From Rhodoferax sp. (GTDB taxonomy: Bacteria > Pseudomonadota > Gammaproteobacteria > Burkholderiales > Burkholderiaceae_C), in NCBI RefSeq assembly GCF_028688795.1, contig NZ_JAQTXM010000024.1, positions 21,298 through 85,297 of the forward strand: a DNA stretch of 64,000 bases. The letters are read 5' to 3'. Below the pieces are notes generated by a model that worked only from the letters and a program-made list of their open reading frames with translations, was not told where the DNA came from and did no database searches. This document shows positions 26,616 through 35,866 of the stretch, in pieces. Every line of letters starts with the position of its first letter. Positions within the stretch are counted from its first letter, which is position 1. Both the position numbers and the translations under genes were made by a program.

Positions 26616-29528
26616 TCAGGCCAAGGCGGCGGTCGATGTGGCGTGTTGCCGCACCATGCGTTGCAGTTGGGGCACGCATGAGCCGCAGTTGGTGCCACAT
26701 TTCAGGCTGCTTTGCAGCGAGGCCAGCCAAGCGTCAGGCGCGCCATTGCAGGCGCGCAGGTGCTCGGCGACAGCCACATCGGTCACGTTGAAGCAGGCGC
26801 ACACCTGCTGGCCGCGCGACACCACTGGCACCGGCGGTGTGGCGCCTGGCACCAGCAGCGCCCGGCCATACGAGTGGGCCGGCAGGGCCTCTTTGAGCAG
26901 GGTGGTGATCCAGCTTTGCGCGCTGGTGTCGCCGGCTAGCAAAAAACCGTCGAGCGAGGTCTGTGAGTCGGTTTCCAAAAGTCGGGCCGCGCGGCGCTGG
27001 CCACGCTTGGGGTCTGAATAGCGCAGCACGTCCGGGCCTTGCAGGTGCATGAGCGCTTCGACTTGCACCAGCACGCTGGCCTCAGGCGCTACATGGCAGG
27101 CGGCCCGAAACAGCAGTCCGCTGCGTTCACCGCCATTGGAAAACGGCACACAGGTGGCAAAGTCAAATTGCGCCATCAAGTTTTGCAAGGCATGGCGGGC
27201 ACTGAGCAGTTGAGACTCAGGCAGCCAGGCCACAGCCAACAGTTGCCATGGCATGTCAGCTTTCAGGATTTTGACGGCGGTGTGTTTGAACTCGGGCTGC
27301 TTCGAGTCAGGGCAAAACACGCCGCTGGTCAAGGCGTTGACACCGGCCAGTCGCTCACCCTGGGCGCTTTGGCCGCTGATGAATTCCTCGCCCCAGTGCA
27401 TCGCCATGAAGGCTTGACTCGAACCGACCTCGTGGCTGGCCTGCACCTGCACCAGCAGTGAGCCACGTGGGCTGGTGAGGTGCACCAGATCGCCGTCCTT
27501 GAGTTGGCGCTGTTGCATGTCTTGTGGGTGCAGTTGCACATGGGGCTCGCTGACATGGCCAAACAAACGGCCCAGCGTGCCGGTGCGGCTCATGCCGTGC
27601 CACTGGTCGCGCAGGCGCCCGGTGGTTAGCGCAAACGGGTAGCGTGCGCTGCGTGGCTCGGCGACGGGTTGGTAGGCGGCGCTGATGAAATGGGCTTTGC
27701 CGTCAAAGCTGGGGAAGATGCCGTCTTCATAGAGCCTGACTTTGCCCTGGCTTTGGCCTTCGGGCAGGGGCCATTGCTGGGGAGAATGGTCCAGCTGGGC
27801 GTAGCTCAGGCCGGTGATGTCGAGGTCGCGGCCGCGGGTGGACTCGCGGTGTTCGTTCCAGATGGATTCTGGGTTTTTGTAGGGGAACAACGTGGTTGCA
27901 CCGGTCATCGGGGTCAGAGCCATGGACTCGGGGTTTTGCCCAATTTGTGCTGTGTCAGTGGTTTTTGACGGCGATTCTGCCCCGCATTCGGGGCCGACCC
28001 CCATGGCTGGCGCTCGTTGTTGGGCAAGAAGAACTTCCAGCCGTCGGGCGAAATCGGTGGCAATTTGCCAGTCGTGGCGGGCAACCCCTGCGGCTGGCAC
28101 GGCGGCGCGCACGCGGCTGATGCGGCGTTCGCTGTTGGTGACGGTGCCTTCCTTTTCACCCCAAGTGGTGGCAGGCAACAACAGATCAGCAAAGCGACAA
28201 GTGGCTGTGGTGGCAAAAGCCTCTTGCACCACCACGAATTCGGCGCGTTGCAGCGCCCGGCGCACCGTGGCTTGGTCTGGCATGCTTTGCGCGGGGTTGG
28301 TGCAGGCGATCCACAAGGCCTTGATTTCGCCGTCGGCAGCAGCTTGAAACATCTCCACCGCCGTTTTGCCGGGCCTGGAGGGCACCTCTGGCAGGCCCCA
28401 AAGTGCTGCCACTTCGGCGCGGTGCGTGGGGTTGCCCAAGTCACGGTGGCCGCTGAGCAAATTGGCCATGCCGCCCACTTCGCGCCCGCCCATGGCATTG
28501 GGCTGGCCGGTCAGTGAAAACGGCCCGGCGCCAGGCTTGCCGATTTGCCCGGTGGCCAGGTGCAGGTTGATCAGCGAGGTGTTTTTGGCGCTGCCGCTGC
28601 TGGACTGGTTCAGCCCCTGGCAGTACAGGCTGAGTGTGGGTGTGCGGCCGTGCGCAGCCAAGCCGGCAAACCATTGCGCGGCTTGGATCAGGGCCTCTTT
28701 GGAGATGCCGCAGACCCGCGCCACCACCTCAGGCGTGCAATCGCGCACCAGGGTTTTCAGTGCCTCAAAGCCGCTGGTATGGGCGGCTATATAGGCCTGA
28801 TCCACCCAGCCTTCCCACAGCATCAGGTGCAACATGCCGTGGTGCAGCATCACATCGGTACCGGGCTGGATTTGTAAAAACAGGTCGGCTTGTGTCGAGG
28901 TGTCGGTGCGCCGGGTGTCTACCACCACCATCTTCATTGCCGGGTTGGCGCGGCGGGCATCTTCTATGCGCCTGAACAAAATGGGGTGTGCGTAGGCGGT
29001 GTTAGAGCCCGTGATGAACAGCGTGCCAGCGAGCCCGATGTCGTCATAACAGGCAGGTGGGGCGTCCATGCCCAGCGTTTGTTTGTAGCCGGCTACCGCG
29101 CTGCTCATGCACAGGCGCGAGTTCGAGTCGATGTTGTTGGTGCCAATCAGGCCCTTGGCGAGTTTGTTGAAGACGTAATAGTCTTCAGTGAGCAACTGGC
29201 CCGAGATGTAAAAGCCCACGGCGTCCGGCCCGTGTGTCGTGACGGTGCTGGCAAAACGCTGCGCTGCCATGTCCAGCGCGTTGTCCCAGTCCATGGGCTG
29301 GGTGGCCCCGCCGCGCTGCAGGCGTTGCAGGGGTTGCAACAGGCGTGTTTGCTGGGAGATGGTTTGGCTGGCGGTGAGGTGCAGGGTCGAGCCCTTGGTG
29401 CACAGCCGCCCGAAGTTGGCCGGGTGATCAGGGTCGCCACGCACACCCGTGATTTGATGGCCCTGTGACTCAATGATCACCCCACAACCGACGCCGCAAT
29501 AGGGGCAGGTGGAACGTGTGTCAGTCAT
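26616..29528 (-). CDS. nasA: Assimilatory nitrate reductase, catalytic subunit
   Basis: A 970-residue molybdopterin-bis-MGD enzyme reducing nitrate to nitrite in the cytoplasm for nitrogen assimilation. The N-terminal [4Fe-4S] site is CPYCGVGC (Cys8, 11, 15) with the fourth Cys in GRLCTKG. The body has the DMSO-reductase-family domains (SRLCMSSAVAGYKQTLG, GSNTAYAHPI). The C-terminus carries a BFD-like [2Fe-2S] domain (QVCACFNVTDVAV, then KCGTNCGSCVPQL), as in Klebsiella-type NasA. No Tat signal, consistent with the assimilatory role. It lies 47 bp after nirD. Confidence 0.95.
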   Translation of the reverse strand: MTDTRSTCPYCGVGCGVIIESQGHQITGVRGDPDHPANFGRLCTKGSTLHLTASQTISQQTRLLQPLQRLQRGGATQPMDWDNALDMAAQRFASTVTTHGPDAVGFYISGQLLTEDYYVFNKLAKGLIGTNNIDSNSRLCMSSAVAGYKQTLGMDAPPACYDDIGLAGTLFITGSNTAYAHPILFRRIEDARRANPAMKMVVVDTRRTDTSTQADLFLQIQPGTDVMLHHGMLHLMLWEGWVDQAYIAAHTSGFEALKTLVRDCTPEVVARVCGISKEALIQAAQWFAGLAAHGRTPTLSLYCQGLNQSSSGSAKNTSLINLHLATGQIGKPGAGPFSLTGQPNAMGGREVGGMANLLSGHRDLGNPTHRAEVAALWGLPEVPSRPGKTAVEMFQAAADGEIKALWIACTNPAQSMPDQATVRRALQRAEFVVVQEAFATTATCRFADLLLPATTWGEKEGTVTNSERRISRVRAAVPAAGVARHDWQIATDFARRLEVLLAQQRAPAMGVGPECGAESPSKTTDTAQIGQNPESMALTPMTGATTLFPYKNPESIWNEHRESTRGRDLDITGLSYAQLDHSPQQWPLPEGQSQGKVRLYEDGIFPSFDGKAHFISAAYQPVAEPRSARYPFALTTGRLRDQWHGMSRTGTLGRLFGHVSEPHVQLHPQDMQQRQLKDGDLVHLTSPRGSLLVQVQASHEVGSSQAFMAMHWGEEFISGQSAQGERLAGVNALTSGVFCPDSKQPEFKHTAVKILKADMPWQLLAVAWLPESQLLSARHALQNLMAQFDFATCVPFSNGGERSGLLFRAACHVAPEASVLVQVEALMHLQGPDVLRYSDPKRGQRRAARLLETDSQTSLDGFLLAGDTSAQSWITTLLKEALPAHSYGRALLVPGATPPVPVVSRGQQVCACFNVTDVAVAEHLRACNGAPDAWLASLQSSLKCGTNCGSCVPQLQRMVRQHATSTAALA

Positions 29529-29575
29529 GGCTTGGGTCTTTCAGGTGCGAAGGTGAGTGGGGGATACCCAGGCTG

Positions 29576-29959
29576 TCACGTGCAGGCGCTGTGCTTGGCT
29601 GGCCCTGCCACTGGGCGCGTCTGCGCCGTGGCGTGGCTGGCGAGCTCAGTGCTGTCCAAATACACCTGACCAGCTTCCACCTTGACGGCAAATTTAGGCG
29701 TGCAGCCTTCATCGGGCGCCGCCGCCTGGCCGGTGCACAGGCCAATGTTCCAGTTGTGCAGCGGGCAGGCCACGCTGGTGCCAAACACGATGCCCTGGCT
29801 CAAGGGGCCGCCTTTGTGCGGGCAGCGGTCGAGCAGGGCAAACACCTCGTCTTTGTCATTGCGGAAGATGGCCACGTCCATGCCCTGGGCACGCGAGACG
29901 CGGCGAGAGCCCAGCACGGGGATGTCGTCGATGTGGCAAATGGCGGTCCATTGGTTCAT
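29576..29959 (-). CDS. nirD: Nitrite reductase (NADH) small subunit
   Basis: A 127-residue Rieske-type [2Fe-2S] protein. The ligands are in CPHKGGPL and CPLHNW. NirD associates with the siroheme nitrite reductase NirB. The C-terminal 20 residues (ASHATAQTRPVAGPAK) are a family-atypical extension. Its ribosome-binding site (AAAAGGA) is inside the interspersed repeat that fills the nirB-nirD gap and ends at the start codon. Confidence 0.93.
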   Translation of the reverse strand: MNQWTAICHIDDIPVLGSRRVSRAQGMDVAIFRNDKDEVFALLDRCPHKGGPLSQGIVFGTSVACPLHNWNIGLCTGQAAAPDEGCTPKFAVKVEAGQVYLDSTELASHATAQTRPVAGPAKHSACT

Positions 29960-29962
29960 TTT

Positions 29963-30018
29963 GCTATTCCTTTTGTAGCTTCTCGCGCTTGTTTCATATT
30001 GGTTAGAGGCATTAAATG
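29963..30018 (-). repeat. Interspersed repeat copy 8 (nirB-nirD gap, supplies RBS)
   Basis: On the minus strand: ATGCCTCTAACCAATAT, then CAAGCGCGAGAAGCTAC, then AAAAGGAATAGCA directly before the nirD ATG. Confidence 0.75.
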
Positions 30019-30054
30019 CATGTATTTACCCCGTGGAATCGGTGTCAGCAGCAC

Positions 30055-32676
30055 TCATGCACTCAAGGCCTCAAACTGGCGGGTGTCGACGCGGGCCTTG
30101 TCAAACTCAAACCATGGGTCGGGCTCTCCGTCCAGCGCAAACTGCAGGTTTTCCCACAGTTCGGCGCGCCCGGCAGCGTCTTCCACAATGCGTTTCTTGA
30201 CATAGTCCAAGCCGACACGGTTGACGTAATGCACGGTGCGCTCCAAGTACCAGCCCTCGGTGCGGTACAGCTCGCAAAAGGCACCGGTGTACTCCAGCAC
30301 TTCGGCCGCTGTTTTCACTTTGACCAGAAAGTGCGCCACCTCGGTCTTGATGCCACCGTTGCCAGCCACATACATCTCCCAGCCGCTGTCGACACCAATG
30401 ATGCCGACGTCTTTGATGCCCGCCTCTGCGCAGTTGCGCGGGCAGCCGCTCACGGCAAATTTGACCTTGTGCGGCGCGTACATGCGCCACATGGCACGCT
30501 CCAGGTCTTTGCCCATCTGGGTGCTGTCTTGGGTGCCCATGCGGCACCACTCGCTGCCGACACAGGTTTTCACCGTGCGCAGCGCCTTGGCATAAGCGTG
30601 GCCGCTGGGCATGCCGATGTCTTTCCAGACGTTCACCAAGTCTTCCTTCTTCACGCCGAGCAAGTCAATGCGCTGGCCGCCGGTGACTTTGACGGTGGGA
30701 ATCTTGTACTTGTCCACCACGTCCGCAATGCGCCGCAATTCGCTGGCCGTGGTCTCGCCACCCCACATGCGCGGGATCACGCTGTAGGTGCCGTCTTTCT
30801 GGATATTGGCGTGAGAGCGCTCGTTGATGAAGCGGCTTTGTGGGTCGTCTTTGGCCAGCTTGGGCCAGGTGCTGATCAGGTAATAGTTCACCGCTGGGCG
30901 GCAAGACGCACAGCCGTTGGGCGTCTTCCAGTCCATGAAGTGGTAGACCTCGGCCAGCGTGAGCAGCTTGTTGGCCTTGATGGCATCACGCACCGCCTGG
31001 TGGCCGTGGTCGGTACAGCCGCACATGGCTTTGGTCTTGGGCGTGGCCGAATAGTCAGCACCGGCGGTGAACATCAGTAGCTGTTCGACCAGCCCGGTGC
31101 ACGAGCCGCACGATGCGCTGGCCTTGGTGTGTTTGCGCACCTCGTCCAGCGTGAACAGGCCTTTTTCCTTGATGACCTTGCAGATGGTGCCCTTGGTGAC
31201 GCCGTTGCAGCCGCACACCTCATCGCTGTCTTTCATGGCCGCAGCCTTGTTCTGGCCCTGGTGACCGACATCACCAACATTGCTTTCGCCAAACATCAGC
31301 CGGTCGCGGATGTCGGCAATCGGGCGGCCATCGCGCAGCAGCTTGAAGTACCAGCTGCCGTCCACCGTGTCGCCATACAGGCAGGCGCCTACCAGTTTGT
31401 CGTCTTTGAGTACCAGCTTTTTGTAGACGCCGCCCTTGGGGTCGCTCATGACGATTTCATCGAACCCCTCGCCACCAGAAAAGTTGCCGGCGCTGAACAA
31501 ATCGATGCCGGTGACCTTGAGCTTGGTTGACGTGAGCGAGCCCACATAACGCCCAATGCCAAATTGCGCCAGGTGGTTGGCCGCCACTTTTGCTTGCTCA
31601 AACAGCGGGGCCACCAAGCCATAGGCCGTGCCCCGGTGCGCCGCACATTCACCTACTGAATAGATGCGCGCATCGGTGGTGGTTTGCAGCGTGTCGTTGA
31701 CCACAATGCCCTTGTCGCAATGCAGGCGCATGCTCATCGCCAGTTCTGTGTTGGGGCGAATACCGACAGCCATCACCACCAGATCGGCGGGCACCACGCT
31801 ACCATCTTTGAAGCGCACAGCGCACACCCGGTCTGGGCTAGAGGCCAATTTGGCTTGTATATCCGGCACGCAATCGGCAGCTGTATCCACGAGGAGCCTG
31901 GGCGGCAGAGCGTTCTGCTCCGTGTCCCCCGCCCGCTGCGAGGGCTCCTCCTTGACCTGCGCAGAACGCTCTGCCACCCAAGCTCCAAGGTCCGCGGGCT
32001 TGAGCAACGCCTGGGTTTGCGCGCCCATCAAGAAGTTCAGACCGCGCGCCTCCAGTGACTTTTGCAGCAGCTTGCCCGCCACCTCATCGAGCTGGCGGTC
32101 CATCAGTGTTGGCATGACGTGCACCACGCTCACTGTCATGCCGCGCAGCATCAGGCCGTTGGCGGCCTCTAGCCCAAGCAGGCCGCCGCCAATGACCACA
32201 GCGTGTTTGTATTGCGTGGCGGCGTTGATCATGGCTTGGGTGTCGGCAATGTCGCGGTAAGCAATCACCCCGGCCAGGTCTTTGCCGGGAATGGGCAGCA
32301 TGAACGGGTTGGAGCCGGTGCACAGCAGCAGACGGTCGTACTCGGCACTGAGGGTTTCACCGCTGGCGCTTTGGGCGTGCACCAGGCGTTTCACGCGGTC
32401 AACCGAGGTCACGCGCCAGCCCGCATGCAGGGTGATGTGGTTGTCGCTGTACCACTCAAACGGGTTCAGGATGATCTCGTCCACGGTCTGCTCCCCGGCG
32501 AGCACCGGGCTGAGCAAAATGCGGTTGTAGTTGGGGTGCGGCTCGGCGCCGAACACCGTGATGTCGTAAAGGTCGGGGGCGATTTTGATCAGCTCTTCCA
32601 GCGTGCGGACACCGGCCATGCCGTTGCCGACCATCACGAGTTTGAGTTTGGTTTTGGGTGCTACGCGCATGTCCAT
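30055..32676 (-). CDS. nirB: Nitrite reductase (NADH) large subunit
   Basis: An 873-residue siroheme enzyme reducing nitrite to ammonium with NAD(P)H. Domains: FAD/NAD oxidoreductase (about 1-420; LVMVGNGMAGVRTLEEL and VVIGGGLLGLEAANGL), BFD [2Fe-2S] (EVCGCNGVTKGTICKV, SCGSCTGLV), then the sulfite/nitrite reductase halves with TCVGSEWCRMG and SGCPRNCAEAGIKD binding [4Fe-4S]-siroheme. AGGAGAACCCC precedes ATG 32676. About 50 extra residues (near 225-275) relative to E. coli NirB coincide with a repeat copy and a 15-bp perfect palindrome. Confidence 0.95.
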   Translation of the reverse strand: MDMRVAPKTKLKLVMVGNGMAGVRTLEELIKIAPDLYDITVFGAEPHPNYNRILLSPVLAGEQTVDEIILNPFEWYSDNHITLHAGWRVTSVDRVKRLVHAQSASGETLSAEYDRLLLCTGSNPFMLPIPGKDLAGVIAYRDIADTQAMINAATQYKHAVVIGGGLLGLEAANGLMLRGMTVSVVHVMPTLMDRQLDEVAGKLLQKSLEARGLNFLMGAQTQALLKPADLGAWVAERSAQVKEEPSQRAGDTEQNALPPRLLVDTAADCVPDIQAKLASSPDRVCAVRFKDGSVVPADLVVMAVGIRPNTELAMSMRLHCDKGIVVNDTLQTTTDARIYSVGECAAHRGTAYGLVAPLFEQAKVAANHLAQFGIGRYVGSLTSTKLKVTGIDLFSAGNFSGGEGFDEIVMSDPKGGVYKKLVLKDDKLVGACLYGDTVDGSWYFKLLRDGRPIADIRDRLMFGESNVGDVGHQGQNKAAAMKDSDEVCGCNGVTKGTICKVIKEKGLFTLDEVRKHTKASASCGSCTGLVEQLLMFTAGADYSATPKTKAMCGCTDHGHQAVRDAIKANKLLTLAEVYHFMDWKTPNGCASCRPAVNYYLISTWPKLAKDDPQSRFINERSHANIQKDGTYSVIPRMWGGETTASELRRIADVVDKYKIPTVKVTGGQRIDLLGVKKEDLVNVWKDIGMPSGHAYAKALRTVKTCVGSEWCRMGTQDSTQMGKDLERAMWRMYAPHKVKFAVSGCPRNCAEAGIKDVGIIGVDSGWEMYVAGNGGIKTEVAHFLVKVKTAAEVLEYTGAFCELYRTEGWYLERTVHYVNRVGLDYVKKRIVEDAAGRAELWENLQFALDGEPDPWFEFDKARVDTRQFEALSA
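31840..31892 (+). repeat. Degraded interspersed repeat copy, antisense inside nirB
   Basis: On the plus strand: TGGCTTGTAT, then CACGCAATCGGCAGCTGTAT. This is a weak copy within the extra segment of NirB, opposite to the gene. Confidence 0.45.
31904..31975. repeat. 15-bp perfect inverted repeat inside nirB
   Basis: GGCAGAGCGTTCTGC (31904-31918) is repeated inverted as GCAGAACGCTCTGCC (31961-31975), 42 bp apart. It lies in the extra segment of the NirB flavin domain and keeps the frame open. It is not part of the other repeat family. Confidence 0.8.
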
Positions 32677-32707
32677 GGGGTTCTCCTGTAGGTCGATGTC
32701 GGGCTTG

Positions 32708-33544
32708 TCATGCAGCTTTTTCTACATGCCCTTGCCGGGTGTACAAAAAGTCGATCACGGCCTTGCGGTAGTGCAGGTACTGCGCGCTGTCAGCCAGGGC
32801 CACGCGTGAACGTGGGCGCGGCAGGTCGACCGCCAGCACCTCGCCAATGGTGGCACTCGGCCCGTTGGTCATCATCACGATCTTGTCTGACAGCAACACA
32901 GCTTCATCCACGTCGTGCGTCACCATTACTACCGTGCTGTGGGTGCGCGCCACGATCTCCAACAGCTCGTCTTGTAGCTTGGCGCGGGTGAGGGCGTCCA
33001 GGGCGCCGAAGGGCTCGTCCATCAGCAGCACTTTGGGCTCCATGGCCAGCGCACGGGCAATGCCCACACGCTGTTTCATGCCACCCGAAATTTCGCCGGG
33101 GCGCTTTTGCGCGGCGGGGGTCAGGCCCACCAGCGCCAGCGCTGCATCGGTGCGCGCCATCAGTTGCGCCTTGGTTTCCGACGCCGCGCCGGTGGAGCGG
33201 TTGGCCGCGCCAAACACGCGCTCCACACCCAGGTAGACGTTCTCAAAGCAGGTGAGCCACGGCAGCAGCGAGTGGTTTTGGAACACCACCGCGCGGTCTG
33301 GCCCAGGGCCGGCGATTTCGCGGTTGGCGCACAGCAGGTGGCCCTGGGTGGGTGTGGTCAGGCCGGCAATCAGGTTCAGCAAGGTGGATTTGCCGCAACC
33401 CGAATGGCCGATGAGTGCCACAAACTCACCCTTGGCCACCGTCAGGTTGATGCCTTGCAGCGCACAAAACGGGCCTTTTTTGGTTTTGAAGGTTTGCTCA
33501 ACACCGACGATGTCGATGAACTTGGTGGTTTGGTTCTCGTTCAT
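32708..33544 (-). CDS. nrtD: Nitrate/nitrite ABC transporter ATP-binding protein
   Basis: A 278-residue ATPase of the nitrate/sulfonate/taurine class. Walker A GHSGCGKST, signature ISGGMKQRV, Walker B VLLMDEP and the switch His in VTHDVDEA are all present. It drives uptake with the permease (4-bp overlap) and the Tat-exported binding protein. A single-domain ATPase, unlike cyanobacterial NrtC, which has a fused binding domain. NirB starts 31 bp downstream. Confidence 0.92.
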   Translation of the reverse strand: MNENQTTKFIDIVGVEQTFKTKKGPFCALQGINLTVAKGEFVALIGHSGCGKSTLLNLIAGLTTPTQGHLLCANREIAGPGPDRAVVFQNHSLLPWLTCFENVYLGVERVFGAANRSTGAASETKAQLMARTDAALALVGLTPAAQKRPGEISGGMKQRVGIARALAMEPKVLLMDEPFGALDALTRAKLQDELLEIVARTHSTVVMVTHDVDEAVLLSDKIVMMTNGPSATIGEVLAVDLPRPRSRVALADSAQYLHYRKAVIDFLYTRQGHVEKAA

Positions 33545-34473
33545 GACTTCACCTCTTCAAATGTGAACGCGGTGGCGATTTTGATCAGGGCATATTCCAG
33601 AATCAGCCCGACGATGCCAATCACGAAGATGGCGATGATGATGTTTTTGACGTTCAGGTTGTTCCACTCGTCCCACACCCAGAAGCCAATGCCGACGCCG
33701 CCAGTCAGCATCTCGGCCGCCACAATCACCAGCCAGGCGGTGCCCACGGCCAGGCGCACACCGGTCAGCATGTAGGGCAGCACCGAGGGAAACAATATCT
33801 TGGTGACGATCTTCCACTCGCTCAAATTCAACACCCGCGCCACGTTCATGTAGTCCTGCGGCACCCGTTGCACACCCACGGCGGTGTTGATGATCATGGG
33901 CCAGATGCTGCAAATAAAGATGGTCCAGATGGCGGCCGGGTCAGCGCCCTTGAACACCAGCAAGCCAATCGGCAGCCAGGCCAGCGGCGACACCGGGCGC
34001 AGCAAGCTGATCAGCGGGTTGAACATGCGGCTTAAGAATTCAAACCGCCCCACGGCAAACCCCACCGGGATGCCCACCACAGCCGCCAACCCAAAACCCA
34101 CCGCCACGCGTTGCAACGAGGCCAGAATGTTCCAGCCCACGCCCTGGTCGTTGGGGCCGTTGCTGTAAAACGGGTCGCTGAAAATCACCACCGCCTGCTT
34201 GAAGGTCTCAAGAGGCGAGGGAATGCTGCTGGCGGTGCTGATGCTGACCAGCGCCCAGATGCCCACCAGCAGCCCAAAACCCAACACCGGTGGCAACACC
34301 GCCAGCCACAGGCCACGCCAGTCGTAGGCTTGTTTTTGTAAGCTTTTTGGGGCTGTAGCCACTGTGGAGCTTGCGTGAGTAGCTACTGACTTCATAGTAT
34401 TTTGAGATGCTTTGGAGGCACTCGGGTCTGTTCCCGTGGCTTCCAGGGGCGAGTGAAAAACGGCGCTAACCAT
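33541..34473 (-). CDS. nrtB: Nitrate ABC transporter permease
   Basis: A 310-residue inner-membrane permease of the BPD class, with five to six helices (about residues 55-300) and the EAA-like loop (MNVARVLNLSEWKIVTKILFPSVLPYM). The first 45 residues form a Ser/Thr/Ala-rich cytoplasmic tail that overlaps a repeat copy in antisense (34345-34405). ATG at 34473 is chosen because AGGAGCACCACC stands just before it; a longer frame reaches into nrtA and has no family similarity. Confidence 0.9.
   Translation of the reverse strand: MVSAVFHSPLEATGTDPSASKASQNTMKSVATHASSTVATAPKSLQKQAYDWRGLWLAVLPPVLGFGLLVGIWALVSISTASSIPSPLETFKQAVVIFSDPFYSNGPNDQGVGWNILASLQRVAVGFGLAAVVGIPVGFAVGRFEFLSRMFNPLISLLRPVSPLAWLPIGLLVFKGADPAAIWTIFICSIWPMIINTAVGVQRVPQDYMNVARVLNLSEWKIVTKILFPSVLPYMLTGVRLAVGTAWLVIVAAEMLTGGVGIGFWVWDEWNNLNVKNIIIAIFVIGIVGLILEYALIKIATAFTFEEVKS
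34345..34405 (+). repeat. Interspersed repeat copy, antisense in the nrtB N-terminal tail
   Basis: On the plus strand: GGGGCTGTAGCC, then CTTGCGTGAGTAGCTA and TCATAGTATT. It is antisense to nrtB and encodes the non-conserved N-terminal tail. Confidence 0.6.
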
Positions 34474-34505
34474 GGTGGTGCTCCTGAAGTGGGTGGGTGG
34501 ATGGG

Positions 34506-35750
34506 TTACGCCTTGACCTTGAAGCCGTCGGCGTATTTCTTCGGGTCTTTGCCGTCCCACACCACGCCGTCCATCAGTTTGCTGGTGCGCATCACGTCTT
34601 TGGGCACCGGCGTTTTGCTGGCAGTGGCGGCTTGTTTGTAGATGTCGATCTGGTTGATCTGTTTGGCCACGGCCAGGTAGTCCGGGTGGTCTTTCAGCAA
34701 GCCCCAGCGTTTGTGCTGGGTCAGAAACCACATGCCGTCGCTCAGGTAGGGGAAGTTGACCGCGCCGTCGTTGAAGAACTTCATGTGGTTGGGGTCGTCC
34801 CAGGTCTTGCCCATGCCGTTTTGGTAGCGACCCAAAATGCGCTGGTTGATGGCGTCCACGCTGGTGTTTACATAGCTCTTGGAGGCAATCGTTTCGGCCA
34901 TCTTGTTTTTGTTGGCCAAGCCGGAGTCAATCCACTTGCCGGCTTCCAATATGGCGGCGGTCACGGCGCGCGCCGTGTTGGGGTATTTCTTGACAAAGTC
35001 TGCGGTGGTGCCCAGGACCTTTTCAGGGTGGTCTTTCCACACATCCTGGCTGGTGGTGGCGGTCACACCAATGCCATCAATGATGGCGCGGTGGTTCCAG
35101 GGTTCGCCCACGCTGAAGCCGTCCATGTTGCCGACACGCATGTTGGCCACCATTTGCGGTGGTGGCACGGTGATAACCTTGGCATCTTTCATCGGGTTGA
35201 TGCCGTTGGCCGCCATCCAGTAATACAGCCACATCGCGTGGGTGCCGGTAGGAAAGGTCTGGGCAAAGGTGTATTCGCGCTTCTCGGCGGCCATCAGTTT
35301 GGCCAGGCTGGCGCCATCCACGGCGCCCTTGTCAGCCAGTTTTTTGCTCAGGGTGATGGCCTGGCCATTGTTGTTGAGCGTCATCAGCACGGCCATGTCC
35401 TTCTTGGCCCCACCAACGCCCAGATGCACGCCGTAGATCAGGCCGTACAACACATGGGCAAAGTCAAGTTCGCCAGTGGTGAGCTTGTCGCGCACGCCAG
35501 CCCAACTGGCTTCCTTGGTGGGAATGATCTTGACACCGTATTTTTTGTCCAACCCAAGCTCGGCCGCCATCACCACGCTGGCGCAGTCGGTCAGGGGAAT
35601 AAAGCCAATCTTGACTTCGGTTTTTTCTGGAGCGTCAGAGCCGCCGGCATACACCATCGAGCGCAGGGCAGGGCTGATGCCGATGGCGCCCACGGCAGCG
35701 GTTTGCAGCACGGCGCGGCGGCTGAAGCCTGGGTTGAGGAGGTCTGTCAT
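34506..35750 (-). CDS. nrtA: Nitrate ABC transporter substrate-binding protein, Tat-exported
   Basis: A 414-residue NrtA/NasF-like periplasmic binding protein. The N-terminus has a twin-arginine signal (FSRRAVLQTAAVGAIG), followed by TEVKIGFIPLTDCASVVMA, the family start of nitrate/cyanate binders. Further conserved segments include GTHAMWLYYWMAANGI and GEPWNHRAI. The Tat signal separates it from cytoplasmic NasS sensors. It is the first gene of the operon, behind the ANTAR-type leader. Confidence 0.93.
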   Translation of the reverse strand: MTDLLNPGFSRRAVLQTAAVGAIGISPALRSMVYAGGSDAPEKTEVKIGFIPLTDCASVVMAAELGLDKKYGVKIIPTKEASWAGVRDKLTTGELDFAHVLYGLIYGVHLGVGGAKKDMAVLMTLNNNGQAITLSKKLADKGAVDGASLAKLMAAEKREYTFAQTFPTGTHAMWLYYWMAANGINPMKDAKVITVPPPQMVANMRVGNMDGFSVGEPWNHRAIIDGIGVTATTSQDVWKDHPEKVLGTTADFVKKYPNTARAVTAAILEAGKWIDSGLANKNKMAETIASKSYVNTSVDAINQRILGRYQNGMGKTWDDPNHMKFFNDGAVNFPYLSDGMWFLTQHKRWGLLKDHPDYLAVAKQINQIDIYKQAATASKTPVPKDVMRTSKLMDGVVWDGKDPKKYADGFKVKA

Positions 35751-35777
35751 GGCGAGTCCTTTGGATAAGTTTCAGAA

Positions 35778-35852
35778 AAAACAAACAAAAAAGGCGTCCT
35801 CACAAGGCTCAAAACGTGTGACACGTGTTGAGCCTGTGGGGACGCCTTTGTC
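35778..35852 (-). terminator. Attenuator-type terminator in the nrtA leader
   Basis: On the minus strand AAAGGCGTCC (35840s) pairs with GGACGCCTTT (35790s) at the base, extended by GGCTCA/TGAGCC and ACGTGT/ACACGT, then a T-rich run (35778-35790). It stands 28 bp before the nrtA start, so it would stop transcription ahead of the operon unless antiterminated. Confidence 0.85.
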
Positions 35853-35866
35853 CGGGTTTAACCTGG

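Noticed and set aside
34474..34731. N-terminal extension of nrtB
   Set aside because: It overlaps nrtA in another frame and has no similarity to permeases; a strong ribosome-binding site supports ATG 34473.
34497..35768. 423-codon frame antisense to nrtA
   Set aside because: It has no domain and contradicts the clear nitrate-binding protein with Tat signal on the minus strand.
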